NCBI GenBank assembly: GCA_023264815.1
Contig: JAHFUZ010000010.1
Coordinates: 1-64,000, forward strand
Source: Arthrobacter sp.
Lineage (GTDB): Bacteria > Actinomycetota > Actinomycetes > Actinomycetales > Micrococcaceae
Reading direction: 5' to 3'
DNA: 64,000 nt
Within the stretch, counting starts at the first letter, position 1, and every line of letters begins with the position of its first letter. The notes below the pieces were generated by a model, which saw only the letters and a list, made by a program, of their open reading frames with translations, did not search any database and was not told where the DNA came from. Shown here piece after piece: positions 27,669-38,159 of the stretch. Made by a program: the position numbers and the translations under genes.

Positions 27669-30086
27669 GTGACTGAACTCCCGCACGCCCTGTCTGCCCC
27701 AGCATCCGCCGCCACCCCGGACAGCGCCATCCACGCCCAGATCGCCGCTGAGCTGGGCGTGAAAACCTGGCAGGTGAAAGCCGCGGTGGAACTGCTCGAC
27801 GGCGGTTCCACCGTCCCGTTCATCGCCCGGTATCGCAAGGAAGCCACCGGGACGCTGGATGACACCCAGCTTCGCGAGCTCGACGAGCGGCTGCGCTACC
27901 TTCGGGAACTGGAGGACCGCCGTCGTACTGTCCTGGACGCCCTCGCCTCGCAGGGACAGCTCACAGGTGAGCTGCAGAAGGCGGTCCTCGCCGCAGACAC
28001 CAAGTCCCGGCTTGAGGACATCTACCTGCCGTTCAAGTCCAAGCGGCGCACCAAAGCGCAGATCGCCCGCGAGGCCGGCCTGGAGCCCCTCGCGGACTCG
28101 CTGCTCAAGCGGCCCGAGCTGGACCCCGAACGCGAAGCGGCCAAGTACCGCAACGCGGAGCACTCCATCGATGACGCCGCGGCGGCACTCGCCGGCGCGC
28201 GTTCCATTCTCGTGGAACGCGCGGCCCAGGATCCGGAGCTCGCCGCCACCCTGCGAGAGCGGCTCTGGACCCAGGGGCGGATGGTGTCGCGCGTCAGGAA
28301 GGGCAAGGAAGCCGAAGGCCAGAAGTTCGCCGACTACTTTGAGTTTGCGCAGGCACCGTCCGGGATGCCCTCGCACCGCGTCCTCGCCCTGCTGCGCGGC
28401 GAGAAGGACGGCGTCCTTGAATTGGACCTCACCGAAGCGGATCCAGCGGACGACGACGCCCTGGCCGCCGCGCGCTCGCGGTACGAAAGTGCGGTGGCCA
28501 GGTGCCTCGGGGTTGCCGACCGTGGCCGTCCCGCCGATGCCTGGCTCATGCAGACCGCGCAGCTTGCCTGGCGCTCGCGGGTGCTTGCGCGGCTGACCGC
28601 TGACCTTCGCGGCCGCATGTTCACCGCCGCCGAGGATGAGGCGGTGCGGGTGTTCGCCGCGAACCTGCGCGATGTCCTGCTGGCCGCACCTGCCGGCAAC
28701 CGGGCCACCCTGGGCCTGGACCCGGGACTGAGGACCGGCGTGAAGGTGGCTGTTGTGGACGGCACCGGCAAGGTGGTGGCCACCGACACGGTATACCCGC
28801 ACGCGCCGGCCCGGAAATGGGACGAAGCGCTGGCCACCCTGGCGGGTCTCGCGCGCAAACATCACGTGGAACTGGTGGCCATCGGCAACGGCACGGCGTC
28901 GCGGGAGACGGACAAGCTGGCCGCAGAGCTGATTAAGCTGCTGCCCGCGACGGAGAAAAAGCCGCAGAAACTGGTGGTGTCCGAGGCCGGAGCGTCGGTG
29001 TACTCGGCGTCGGCGCTGGCGGCAGCCGAACTGCCCGGCATGGATGTCTCCCTGCGCGGCGCGGTATCCATCGCCCGCCGGTTGCAGGACCCGCTGGCCG
29101 AGCTGGTGAAAATTGATCCCAAATCCATCGGCGTGGGGCAGTACCAGCACGACGTCACGGCATCGAAACTGGACCGCAGCCTGGACGCGGTAGTGGAAGA
29201 CTGCGTGAACGCCGTGGGCGTCGATGTGAACACGGCGTCACCGGCGCTGCTGAGCCGCGTGGCCGGCGTGGGACCCCTGCTGAGCGAAAACATAGTGGCC
29301 TACCGGAACGAGCACGGACCGTTCGCCAAGCGCAGTGAGCTGAAGAAGGTCCCACGGCTGGGGGCCAAGGCGTTCGAGCAGTGTGCAGGCTTCCTGCGGA
29401 TTACCGGCGGAGCGGAGCCGCTGGACGCCTCCAGCGTGCACCCGGAAGCGTATGCCGTGGCACGCAGGATCCTGCTGGCGGCCGGTTCGGCTCCGGCTTC
29501 ATCCCTGGATCCGCGGGAGTTTGTGGACGGGACGTTCGGCCTGCCCACCGTCCAGGACATCCTCGCCGAGTTGGACAAGCCCGGCCGTGACCCGCGGCCT
29601 GCCTTTGCTGCCGCGACGTTCTCCGAAGGCATTGAGAAGATCTCCGACCTCAAACCCGGCATGGTGCTGGAAGGAACTGTGACCAACGTGGCTGCCTTCG
29701 GCGCGTTTGTGGACGTGGGAGTGCACCAGGACGGCCTGGTGCACGTGTCCGCGCTTGCCAACCGGTTCGTCGCGGACCCCCGCGAAGTGGTCAAGTCGGG
29801 GCAGGTTGTTCGCGTCAAAGTCCTGGAGGCGGACCCCGAACGGAAGCGGATTTCGCTGACGTTAAGGCTCGACGACGAGCCGTCGGCTTCCGGTGGGCGG
29901 GTGCAGTCCGGACGCGGCCCGGCCCGGCAGCCCGATGCGCAGGGAAACCGCGGTGCCGGCAACCGGAATTCACCTGGCGGAAAGACTGAGGCCAGGTCAT
30001 CGGCTGGCCGGCTTCCCGCATCAAAGCCGGCGCCGGCCAATACCGCCATGGCTGAGGCGCTTCGGAAGGCCGGGCTCGGAAAATAA
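27669..30086 (+). CDS. tex: Tex-family S1 RNA-binding transcription accessory protein
   Basis: Tex_N, YqgF-like TLGLDPGLRTGVKVAVVDGTGKV, HhH and C-terminal S1 domain (GMVLEGTVTNVAAFGAFVDVGVHQDGLVHVS). Confidence 0.93.
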   Translation: MTELPHALSAPASAATPDSAIHAQIAAELGVKTWQVKAAVELLDGGSTVPFIARYRKEATGTLDDTQLRELDERLRYLRELEDRRRTVLDALASQGQLTGELQKAVLAADTKSRLEDIYLPFKSKRRTKAQIAREAGLEPLADSLLKRPELDPEREAAKYRNAEHSIDDAAAALAGARSILVERAAQDPELAATLRERLWTQGRMVSRVRKGKEAEGQKFADYFEFAQAPSGMPSHRVLALLRGEKDGVLELDLTEADPADDDALAAARSRYESAVARCLGVADRGRPADAWLMQTAQLAWRSRVLARLTADLRGRMFTAAEDEAVRVFAANLRDVLLAAPAGNRATLGLDPGLRTGVKVAVVDGTGKVVATDTVYPHAPARKWDEALATLAGLARKHHVELVAIGNGTASRETDKLAAELIKLLPATEKKPQKLVVSEAGASVYSASALAAAELPGMDVSLRGAVSIARRLQDPLAELVKIDPKSIGVGQYQHDVTASKLDRSLDAVVEDCVNAVGVDVNTASPALLSRVAGVGPLLSENIVAYRNEHGPFAKRSELKKVPRLGAKAFEQCAGFLRITGGAEPLDASSVHPEAYAVARRILLAAGSAPASSLDPREFVDGTFGLPTVQDILAELDKPGRDPRPAFAAATFSEGIEKISDLKPGMVLEGTVTNVAAFGAFVDVGVHQDGLVHVSALANRFVADPREVVKSGQVVRVKVLEADPERKRISLTLRLDDEPSASGGRVQSGRGPARQPDAQGNRGAGNRNSPGGKTEARSSAGRLPASKPAPANTAMAEALRKAGLGK

Positions 30087-30121
30087 TCCCGCACGCTTGC
30101 GCGGGAGTCGCCAAAGAACGC

Positions 30122-30982
30122 TCAGGGGTGCCGGACTCCAGTGCCCGCCAGGACCTCGCGGTAGCCTTCCCGGAACGTCGGATAGGCCAACTCGAGCCCG
30201 GAACGCCGGAGCAGCGCATTGCTGCAGCGCTTGTTGCCGCCGCGGGCCTCGCCGGCCGGGCCAACAGGAGGCGCGGGGTACCCCATCTCGGCTGCCAGGA
30301 ACCGGAGCACATCGCCCAGTTCGGCGGGAGAGTCGTCCACCCCGATGTAAACCGACGCAGGGTCAATGGCAACGGTAGCCAGGTGGACGATCGCGGCAGC
30401 CGCATCGTCGCGGTGGATGCGGTTGGTGAACCGGGACTCATCGGGAATCACGGCGGACCCGGTGCGCACCTGGTCGATCAGCCGTGTCCGGCCCGGGCCG
30501 TAGATTCCGCCCAGCCGCAGCACCACAGGAGCGGACCCGGTGCCGCGCAGCCGCGACAGCAGCAGCTCTTCCGCCTCGCGGAGGATGCGGCCCGAGAACC
30601 CGCCCGGCACCGCCGTCGTCCGCTCATCAACCCAGCCACCGCCGGCGTCCCCGTACACGGCGGTGGAGGACACAAAAAGCACCCGCTGAGGCGTCACGCC
30701 GTCGCGCGCCAGGGCGTCCAGTACGTGCGCCAGCCCGTCCACGTAGGCGGCCCGGTAAGCCGCTTCGGTGGGGGAGCTGGCGGCAACGGCCACGACGACG
30801 GCGGTGGTGTCCGCCGGGACCACAGGCAGGGAGGCGGAGCTCAGGTCAGCCGCCACCCCTTCGATCGCTGCCGGGAGTTTCCCGGGGGAGCGGCGCCAGC
30901 CCACCACCCGGTGCCCGGCCGCGGCGAAGCGCAGGCCGGCTTCGGTGCCCAGGTCGCCGCAACCGGCCAGGAGAATCGTCAC
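30122..30982 (-). CDS. NAD-dependent epimerase/SDR-family oxidoreductase
   Basis: MTILLAGCGDLGTEAGLRFAAAGH Rossmann start, FVSSTAVYGDAGG. Confidence 0.88.
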   Translation of the reverse strand: MTILLAGCGDLGTEAGLRFAAAGHRVVGWRRSPGKLPAAIEGVAADLSSASLPVVPADTTAVVVAVAASSPTEAAYRAAYVDGLAHVLDALARDGVTPQRVLFVSSTAVYGDAGGGWVDERTTAVPGGFSGRILREAEELLLSRLRGTGSAPVVLRLGGIYGPGRTRLIDQVRTGSAVIPDESRFTNRIHRDDAAAAIVHLATVAIDPASVYIGVDDSPAELGDVLRFLAAEMGYPAPPVGPAGEARGGNKRCSNALLRRSGLELAYPTFREGYREVLAGTGVRHP

Positions 30983-30986
30983 GGGG

Positions 30987-31913
30987 TCAGGAAGCCAGAA
31001 CCGACGGGGCCGGAACCGGGAAGAACACGCGGGGATCCTGGAGCAGTGCCGGGTAGTCGAACGCTGCCCGGTCGATCACGTCGGTGACGCTGAAGTTGCG
31101 GCCGAAGCGGCCGTCGTCGAGCGTGATGGGGCGGCCCAGGACCTGGCCTACGGCGAACTTCCGGCCCTCCTCGAACGACACGGCCACGGTGGTCTTGCCG
31201 GGGAGCGTGGCGAACGCTTCCTCCTGGGCCTGGCGCTTGCGCGTGGGCTTCTTGACGAGCTTCGGGGGCAGCTTCCGCGGCTGCTTGGAAGGCCGGCGCG
31301 ATCCGTCGTCGATGTACACAGGGGAGTAGCCGTCCGGGTCCGTCCCAGCCGTGGTGGCGCTGGCGCGCCGGACCGGCGGCAGGGCCACGGTCCTAAGGGT
31401 CTGCGGGTCAACGTCCGGGTACGGGTCGCGGAGGATCCACAGGAAGTCGTCCTCGGGGTCGGCCGGAAGGAATTCGTGCTTGGGTTCAGGCCAGATGTAG
31501 TCCACATCGAGGTCGGCGTCGGTGAACACCGTCTTGTAGAACTTGGGCTCCTTGTGCACCAGCTTGGCGCGGTGGCTCAGGTGGAAGTTGGGATCTCCGA
31601 GCCATGGCGGCATGGGGATTTTGGCGGCGTAGTCCGGGTGGGCGGCCTGGGGCGCGAACTCAGTGATGTTGGCGCGGGTGTTGTCGGGATGGCCGCGGGC
31701 GGTCCACTCATCCACCATCGCCAGGCCGTACAGGGTCAGGGCGGGCACATGGCCCATCCACATGCGGACGGCGGGGTGGGTCTGCCAGCCGTACTCGGGA
31801 ATCACCAAGGCCCGGAGGGTCTGCAGCGCCTCGACACGCTGCTTGCCAAGCCTGGCGGTGTCCAGTGCGGCGGCACTCTGCCGGAAATCGGGGTACGGAA
31901 GGAAGGTTTGCAT
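30987..31913 (-). CDS. MSMEG_6728-like protein (pyrimidine-dimer-glycosylase-like family)
   Basis: MQTFLPYPDFRQSAAALDTARLGKQRVEALQTLRAL; start at internal Met 31913. Confidence 0.7.
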   Translation of the reverse strand: MQTFLPYPDFRQSAAALDTARLGKQRVEALQTLRALVIPEYGWQTHPAVRMWMGHVPALTLYGLAMVDEWTARGHPDNTRANITEFAPQAAHPDYAAKIPMPPWLGDPNFHLSHRAKLVHKEPKFYKTVFTDADLDVDYIWPEPKHEFLPADPEDDFLWILRDPYPDVDPQTLRTVALPPVRRASATTAGTDPDGYSPVYIDDGSRRPSKQPRKLPPKLVKKPTRKRQAQEEAFATLPGKTTVAVSFEEGRKFAVGQVLGRPITLDDGRFGRNFSVTDVIDRAAFDYPALLQDPRVFFPVPAPSVLAS

Positions 31914-32080
31914 CCCTTCAGTCTGACGGCACACGGCGGATGTTCCAATTGCAGTGCCCGCCGCCACACGGGGAGCACACGCAGCACGAACCAAGGTGTT
32001 CACATAGTGGACCGATGCATACAGGGATTGCCGTTACCCACTAAGATCTCCGAAACGCCCCACCGTCCCGGAAGTCCCCC

Positions 32081-32671
32081 ATGACAATTTCTCTTGAATC
32101 GACCCCCGGTCCATCGCAGCACGTCAAGCCCAAATTCGGGCAGATGCTGGGCCCGGAGGCCAAGGGCATCCTGGTCCTTGATGAATTTACGATTGATCCG
32201 GCCGAAGCACGTAAGGAACAACACGGTTTCCGTGCCGCCATGGCATCGGTCGCTCTGACCCTGCGCCGGATCGTGGCGCTGCGTGTGGTGATTGCCCTCG
32301 TGGCCATCGGCAACATGCCCCTGTTCCTGCTGAACAGCGGCTGGTGGATCTACGCCGTTTCCCTGGCGCTCGTGGTGGCTGTCCACCTCGCAGTTTCCTG
32401 GCTCAACAAGCACGAACCGAAGGTGCGCCAGCGCCAGATGCTGCAGCTCCACCTGCACCGGGAACGGAGCGCCAACTACCGCAAGGTCCGCGACGCCGTG
32501 AAGTACATGATTGACGCCCCCGGCCGCATGAACGAGCACCTCTACCTTGAACTGCTCGCCGCCAAGCGTGTGGCGCTGAACGTTGCCCACGGCACGGTGG
32601 CGCTGCTGGACACCACTGACGCCCACGCCTGGAAAGTGCGCATCGTCCGGGAAATCCCGGCCGCCGCATAA
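32081..32671 (+). CDS. Hypothetical membrane protein
   Basis: Two hydrophobic segments (IVALRVVIALVAIGNMPLFLL, WWIYAVSLALVVAVHLAV). Confidence 0.6.
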   Translation: MTISLESTPGPSQHVKPKFGQMLGPEAKGILVLDEFTIDPAEARKEQHGFRAAMASVALTLRRIVALRVVIALVAIGNMPLFLLNSGWWIYAVSLALVVAVHLAVSWLNKHEPKVRQRQMLQLHLHRERSANYRKVRDAVKYMIDAPGRMNEHLYLELLAAKRVALNVAHGTVALLDTTDAHAWKVRIVREIPAAA

Positions 32672-32717
32672 CTCCCCGGCCAGCCGCTGGGATTACCCAC
32701 AGGCTGAACAAACAGGC

Positions 32718-32769
32718 AAAGAACGACGCCGGACCTCCCCTTGAGCGGGGAGTTCCGGCGTCGTTCTTT
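32718..32769. terminator. Bidirectional intrinsic-type hairpin
   Basis: AAAGAACGACGCCGGACCTCCCC-TTGAGC-GGGGAGTTCCGGCGTCGTTCTTT, 23-bp arms with one mismatch. Confidence 0.85.
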
Positions 32770-32834
32770 CATGCGTCAGCCCTTCCCCGGGGTGAAAAGG
32801 GGGAACGAAGAAGCCCCCGGGGACAGCTGAACGC

Positions 32835-33569
<735 letters not shown>

Positions 33570-33751
33570 TCACTTTTCGGTGGCTGCCGGCCGGGCAGTT
33601 CTGGTGGAGGCAGCACCGGGCATTCATTCGCCCGCCTTGCGGGCTTGCTTTTCACGCTAGGACATCGCGGCGCCGTTATCAAACCGAAATTCAGCCGGCC
33701 CGGGTGCCCGCGGCCGATGTGCCCATCCGGCCAGGGGACTATCCTGACCGG

Positions 33752-34804
33752 ATGGATATTATTGCGGACGGCACTGCCGCGCCTGAAACCGACATTGCCA
33801 ACCCACAGCTGGAGACGGAAGCCGCGCGGATCCTTCCCCTGGCCGAACTGCATCTGCATATTGAAGGTACGCTGCAGCCCGAGCTGATCTTTGAGCTGGC
33901 CGAACGTCACGGGATCAAGCTTCCGTACTCCGGGCTCGAGGAACTGCGGTCGCTGTACGAGTTCACCGACCTGCAGTCTTTCCTGGACCTGTACTACGCC
34001 AACATGGCGGTGCTGCAGACCGAGCAGGACTTCGCTGACATGACCCGCGCCTACCTGGCCCGGGCGGCCGCCGCCGGGGTCAGGCATGCCGAGATCATGA
34101 TGGACCCGCAGGCCCACATCTCCCGCGGTGTCAGCCTGGAAACCTGCGTCAACGGCGTGGCCTCGGCGCTGGCAACATCCGAGGAAGAGTTTGGCATCTC
34201 CACGCTGCTGATCGCCGCGTTCCTGCGCGACCTGTCCGAGGAGTCGGCACTGGAGGTCCTGGACGGGCTGCTGGCCATGAAGGCACCCATCGCGGCCATT
34301 GGCCTGGATTCAGCCGAGGTGGGCAACCCGCCGGCCAAGTTTGAGCGGCTGTTCGCCAAGGCCCGCGAAGCGGGCCTCCGCCTCACCGCCCACGCGGGCG
34401 AGGAGGGGCCGGCGTCGTACATCATTGAAGCCCTGGACGTGCTGGGAGTGGAACGGATTGACCACGGCATCCGCTGCATGGAGGACGCGGACCTGGTGGA
34501 GCGGCTCGTTGACGAGCGGATTCCGCTGACGGTCTGCCCGCTGTCCAACGTCCGGCTCCGGGCGGTGGATACGATGGCGGACCACCCGTTGCCTGCCATG
34601 CTCGCCGCCGGGCTCAACGTTTCGGTGAATTCTGACGATCCTGCGTACTTCGGCGGCTACGTGGATGACAACTTCGCACAGCTCCAGGCGGTCTTCGAGT
34701 TGTCCGAGTTCGACAGGTCCCGGCTTGCGGCAAACTCCATCCACTCGTCGTTCGCGTCCGAGGAGCGGAAGGCCGAGCTGCTGGACGAGTTGAACAGAGG
34801 CTAG
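33752..34804 (+). CDS. add: Adenosine deaminase-family protein
   Basis: LAELHLHIEGTLQPELIFELAERHGI, TAHAGEEGPASYIIEAL, DHGIRC, NSDDPAYFGG. Confidence 0.9.
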   Translation: MDIIADGTAAPETDIANPQLETEAARILPLAELHLHIEGTLQPELIFELAERHGIKLPYSGLEELRSLYEFTDLQSFLDLYYANMAVLQTEQDFADMTRAYLARAAAAGVRHAEIMMDPQAHISRGVSLETCVNGVASALATSEEEFGISTLLIAAFLRDLSEESALEVLDGLLAMKAPIAAIGLDSAEVGNPPAKFERLFAKAREAGLRLTAHAGEEGPASYIIEALDVLGVERIDHGIRCMEDADLVERLVDERIPLTVCPLSNVRLRAVDTMADHPLPAMLAAGLNVSVNSDDPAYFGGYVDDNFAQLQAVFELSEFDRSRLAANSIHSSFASEERKAELLDELNRG

Positions 34805-35041
34805 CTCGCGCCCGGGGCCCTCGCTACACTGGGCTCAGCGCCTCGGGCACGCGACTGGCGGTGCCCCCGAAAAGCGCCCCAGGGTTGAGTAAACAGCCCG
34901 CCAGACGAGACTCTTGCCTCAGTTCCGGTGTAATCGGCGTCATAGTCGGTCACGACACGCAGAGTTAACCATTTCAAGTCGTGCGATTTAATACGGTGTT
35001 GGCAAGATGCCTAGTGACAGATCGCTTTACTAAGGGGAATC

Positions 35042-35989
35042 ATGGCCAAGTCCACCGCAGAAAACACCTATCTTCGACTCAAAACCGTGCTGGATGTCCT
35101 GACGGAAGGCACCTGGACCGGTGAGGCCCGCAACGCCGGTGAGGTCCTGGCGGAAGCCACGGCCCGCGTGCCGTTCAGCGATCACGAGGCGACCCTGCTC
35201 AGCGGCGGCATTCCCCGCGGCCACAAGACCCTCACCTCCGCCACGGCCAAGCTGGTGAAGGCCGGCTGGCTGGTTAAGGGCCGATCCGGCTGGACCATCA
35301 CCGAGGACGGCATGCGCGCCACCGTCGCCTTCGCTGACGCGGATTCCTTTGCGGGAGCGCTCGACGCCGGGACTCCCGTCCCAGCCGGTACTCCCGTTCC
35401 CGCTGCTCCCGCAGTGAAGAAGGCTCCCGCTAAGGTGGCTGCGGCCAGCAAGGCCACAGGCACCAAAACTGCTGCCGCTGCGTCCGCGGAGGCCCCCGCG
35501 AAAAAGGCACCTGCCAAGAAGGCGCCGGCGAAGAAGGCTGCCGAGGCTGTGGGCAAGGCCGCCAAACTGATCGAGGATGCGGTGGAGCCGGTGGTGAAGG
35601 CCGTCCGTTCACGCAAGGCTGCCGCTTCAAAGGCAAAGGCAGCCGCCGTTGCGGCGGAGCCGCTGGAAGGGCCGGACGAGGAGACCTTCCCGCAGCCCGA
35701 AGCCGTAGCCGTAGCCGGCGACTTCAACACGTTCCTGGGTGCCCCGGAGAACTGGGCCCCGCAGTATGATGAGTCGCAGATGGACTTCGACTTCGGCTCC
35801 CAGCTGTGGACCAAGAGCAGCGAACTGCCGGCCGGCTTCTACACCTTCAAGATCGCCCTGAACCGTTCGTGGAGCGAGAACTACGGCGCGTTCGGAACCT
35901 TCGACGGCCCCAACCACGAACTGCACCACAACGGCGGCACGGTCACCATCCGCTACAACCACCGGACGCGGGACATCACCATCAACTGA
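35042..35989 (+). CDS. Winged-helix (Mrr_N-like) + histone-H1-like linker + pullulanase X25-like domain protein
   Basis: N-terminal wHTH-like region, APAKKAPAKKAPAKKAAE Lys/Ala/Pro segment, C-terminal VAVAGDFNTFLGAPENWAPQYDESQMDFDFGSQLWTKSSELPAGFYTFKIALNRSWSENYG. Confidence 0.75.
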   Translation: MAKSTAENTYLRLKTVLDVLTEGTWTGEARNAGEVLAEATARVPFSDHEATLLSGGIPRGHKTLTSATAKLVKAGWLVKGRSGWTITEDGMRATVAFADADSFAGALDAGTPVPAGTPVPAAPAVKKAPAKVAAASKATGTKTAAAASAEAPAKKAPAKKAPAKKAAEAVGKAAKLIEDAVEPVVKAVRSRKAAASKAKAAAVAAEPLEGPDEETFPQPEAVAVAGDFNTFLGAPENWAPQYDESQMDFDFGSQLWTKSSELPAGFYTFKIALNRSWSENYGAFGTFDGPNHELHHNGGTVTIRYNHRTRDITIN

Positions 35990-36030
35990 CGTGCGCACTC
36001 TCTGGACAAAGCCTCCAGAGTAAAGCAATG

Positions 36031-36059
36031 TGGGAACCGGCTGCACTGGCCGGTTCCCA
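36031..36059 (+). terminator. Hairpin terminator candidate
   Basis: TGGGAACCGGC-N7-GCCGGTTCCCA followed by TGTTGTTTT. Confidence 0.65.
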
Positions 36060-36089
36060 TGTTGTTTTCCACACAAAGGAGATACCCAA

Positions 36090-36635
36090 GTGACCCTTCC
36101 CTCAGGCCTGACATCAGGCGTTTGGCTCCTGGACATGTCCCACAGCGAAATTGGCTTTACGGTCCGGCACGCAGGCATCAGCAAGGTCCGCGGCCGCTTC
36201 ACTGACGCCACGGCAGAGGCCCGGGTTGGCGATTCCCTGGCTGACGCCTCCCTGCACGCCACGGTCAAAACGGCCAGCTTCGAATCAGGCGACGCCAACC
36301 GCGACGGACATGTGAAAGGACCGGACTTCTTCGACGTGGAACAGTTCCCGGAAATGACCTTCCGCGCCACGTCCGTGGAGGGCGACGGTGAGGACTATAC
36401 GCTCACCGGAGACCTCACCATCCGCGGCGTCACCAGGCCGGTGGAGCTGGAAGTCGAATTCACCGGCGTGGCAGTGGACCCGTTCGGCGCCACCCGCGCC
36501 GGCTTCTCCGCGGAGTGCGAGATCAGCCGCAAGGAATTCGGCCTGACCTGGAACGCTGCCCTGGAAGCCGGCGGCCTGCTGGTCAGTGACAAGGTCAAGA
36601 TCAACGTCGAAGCTGCGCTGGTCAAGCAGGCCTGA
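36090..36635 (+). CDS. YceI family protein
   Basis: GVWLLDMSHSEIGFTVRHAGISKVRGRF...FDVEQFPEMTFRATSV; GTG start with AAAGGAG upstream. Confidence 0.93.
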   Translation: MTLPSGLTSGVWLLDMSHSEIGFTVRHAGISKVRGRFTDATAEARVGDSLADASLHATVKTASFESGDANRDGHVKGPDFFDVEQFPEMTFRATSVEGDGEDYTLTGDLTIRGVTRPVELEVEFTGVAVDPFGATRAGFSAECEISRKEFGLTWNAALEAGGLLVSDKVKINVEAALVKQA

Positions 36636-36640
36636 GTGCC

Positions 36641-36937
36641 ATGACCTCTGGAAGCCCGCAACGGGGCGATGTCCGGCTCTCTGCCCGCGTGTTCGGCGTG
36701 GTGCAGGGGGTCGGATTCCGTTTCTGGACCATGGGCAAGGCAGACGAACTCTCGCTCAGGGGCGTGGTGAAAAACCTCGACGACGGTTCGGTGTCCATTG
36801 TGGCCGAGGGCCCCGAGGAGCGGGTGCAGGAGCTCCTGGACTGGCTGAGGTCAGCCAACGCGCCCGGCCGCGTGGAACGCGTGGAAGAGTCCTTCTCCCC
36901 GGCCGAGGGTTCCTACCGGGATTTCAGGGCGCGCTGA
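36641..36937 (+). CDS. Acylphosphatase
   Basis: ARVFGVVQGVGFRFWTMGKADELSLRGVVKNLDDGSVSIVAEG. Confidence 0.93.
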   Translation: MTSGSPQRGDVRLSARVFGVVQGVGFRFWTMGKADELSLRGVVKNLDDGSVSIVAEGPEERVQELLDWLRSANAPGRVERVEESFSPAEGSYRDFRAR

Positions 36938-38159
36938 CGCGCTCCCGCGGCCCTGGCGGGTAGGCATGCCGCCGTCCGGTAAGGATCAGGACGAATGCGA
37001 CGACGGCGGGTACGGCGGCCGCTACGGGGATCAGCGCAGGTCCGGCCAGGGTCAGGGCGGCGGCGCCGAACATCGCTCCGACCGTGATGCCTACCTGGAT
37101 GGTCAGGACCGTCAGGCCGTTCGCGGCGTCCCGGAACTCTCCGCCCGCGCGGAGGATGGCTGACTGGTTGTAGATCCCCACGGCGCCGATGCCGGTGCCC
37201 CACACAAACATCAGGAGCAGGGCTGCCGGGAGGGCAAGGTCGCCGCCGGCCAGGTTTCCGATGGCCAGGCCAGGCAGTACCGTTCCCACCAGCGGGAGCA
37301 GCAACAGCGAGACCACCACGCCGCCCACGGTGAGGAGGTGCCAGCGCCGGGGCCTGGAATCCACTGTGATCCCGGCGATCCAGATGCCCACCAGGCCGGC
37401 AACACCGAGGACGCTGATGGACAGCGGAATGGTGAAATCGGGGAGCCGGACCTCGCGCAGGAACGGGGCGATGTACGTGAACAGGGCAAAGTGCGCCATC
37501 AGCATCAGTGGCCAGCCCACGGCGACGGTCTTGACGCCGGGCTGGCCAATTGCTTTCCGGAGCGACGGGTGCGGGGCATCGGGGATGCGGCGCACCGGGG
37601 GAAGCTGCCACACAGCAAGCAACGCGAGCACCACGCCGGAAGCTGCCAGGACCAGGAACGCCGCCCGCCAGCCGAGGACGTTGCCGAGGGCCGTGCCCAC
37701 GGGAGCGCCGATGGCTAGTCCCAGGCTGTTGCCGCTGAAGACGATGGCCAGGGCCTTGCCCACCTTGTGGGCGGGAACAATCCGGGCCACGAACGGCGCC
37801 ATGGCGGACCACAGCAGGCCGTGGGCGATGCCGCCCACCACCCGTGACCCCATGGCGGCGCCAAAGTCGGAAACGATCGCCACCAGCGCGTTGCTGGCGG
37901 CGAACGTGAGGATCAGGCCGATGAGCAGGAAGTGCCTGGGGATCCGGGCCAGCGCCATGGAAAGCGGGATCACGGTCACCACAATGATGGCCGCATAGCC
38001 CGCCGTCAGGTAGCCGGCCGTCGCTTCCGAGACTTTGAAGTCCGCGCTGATTTGCGGCAGCAGGCCGGACGGGAGAAGTTCGGTGGTGATGGCCGTGAAG
38101 CCGATGGCAGCGAGGACGATCAGTGCGCCGACAGGCAGCTTGTTGGTCTGGGATGTCAC
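36924..38159 (-). CDS. MFS transporter
   Basis: 12-TM-like ORF; 4-bp overlap with the upstream nuclease/helicase gene. Confidence 0.88.
   Translation of the reverse strand: MTSQTNKLPVGALIVLAAIGFTAITTELLPSGLLPQISADFKVSEATAGYLTAGYAAIIVVTVIPLSMALARIPRHFLLIGLILTFAASNALVAIVSDFGAAMGSRVVGGIAHGLLWSAMAPFVARIVPAHKVGKALAIVFSGNSLGLAIGAPVGTALGNVLGWRAAFLVLAASGVVLALLAVWQLPPVRRIPDAPHPSLRKAIGQPGVKTVAVGWPLMLMAHFALFTYIAPFLREVRLPDFTIPLSISVLGVAGLVGIWIAGITVDSRPRRWHLLTVGGVVVSLLLLPLVGTVLPGLAIGNLAGGDLALPAALLLMFVWGTGIGAVGIYNQSAILRAGGEFRDAANGLTVLTIQVGITVGAMFGAAALTLAGPALIPVAAAVPAVVAFVLILTGRRHAYPPGPRERVSAP

Noticed and set aside
27396-29150. 584-aa minus-strand ORF opposite tex
   Set aside because: Shadow ORF of Tex; only the small gene at 27239-27535 looks real on this strand.
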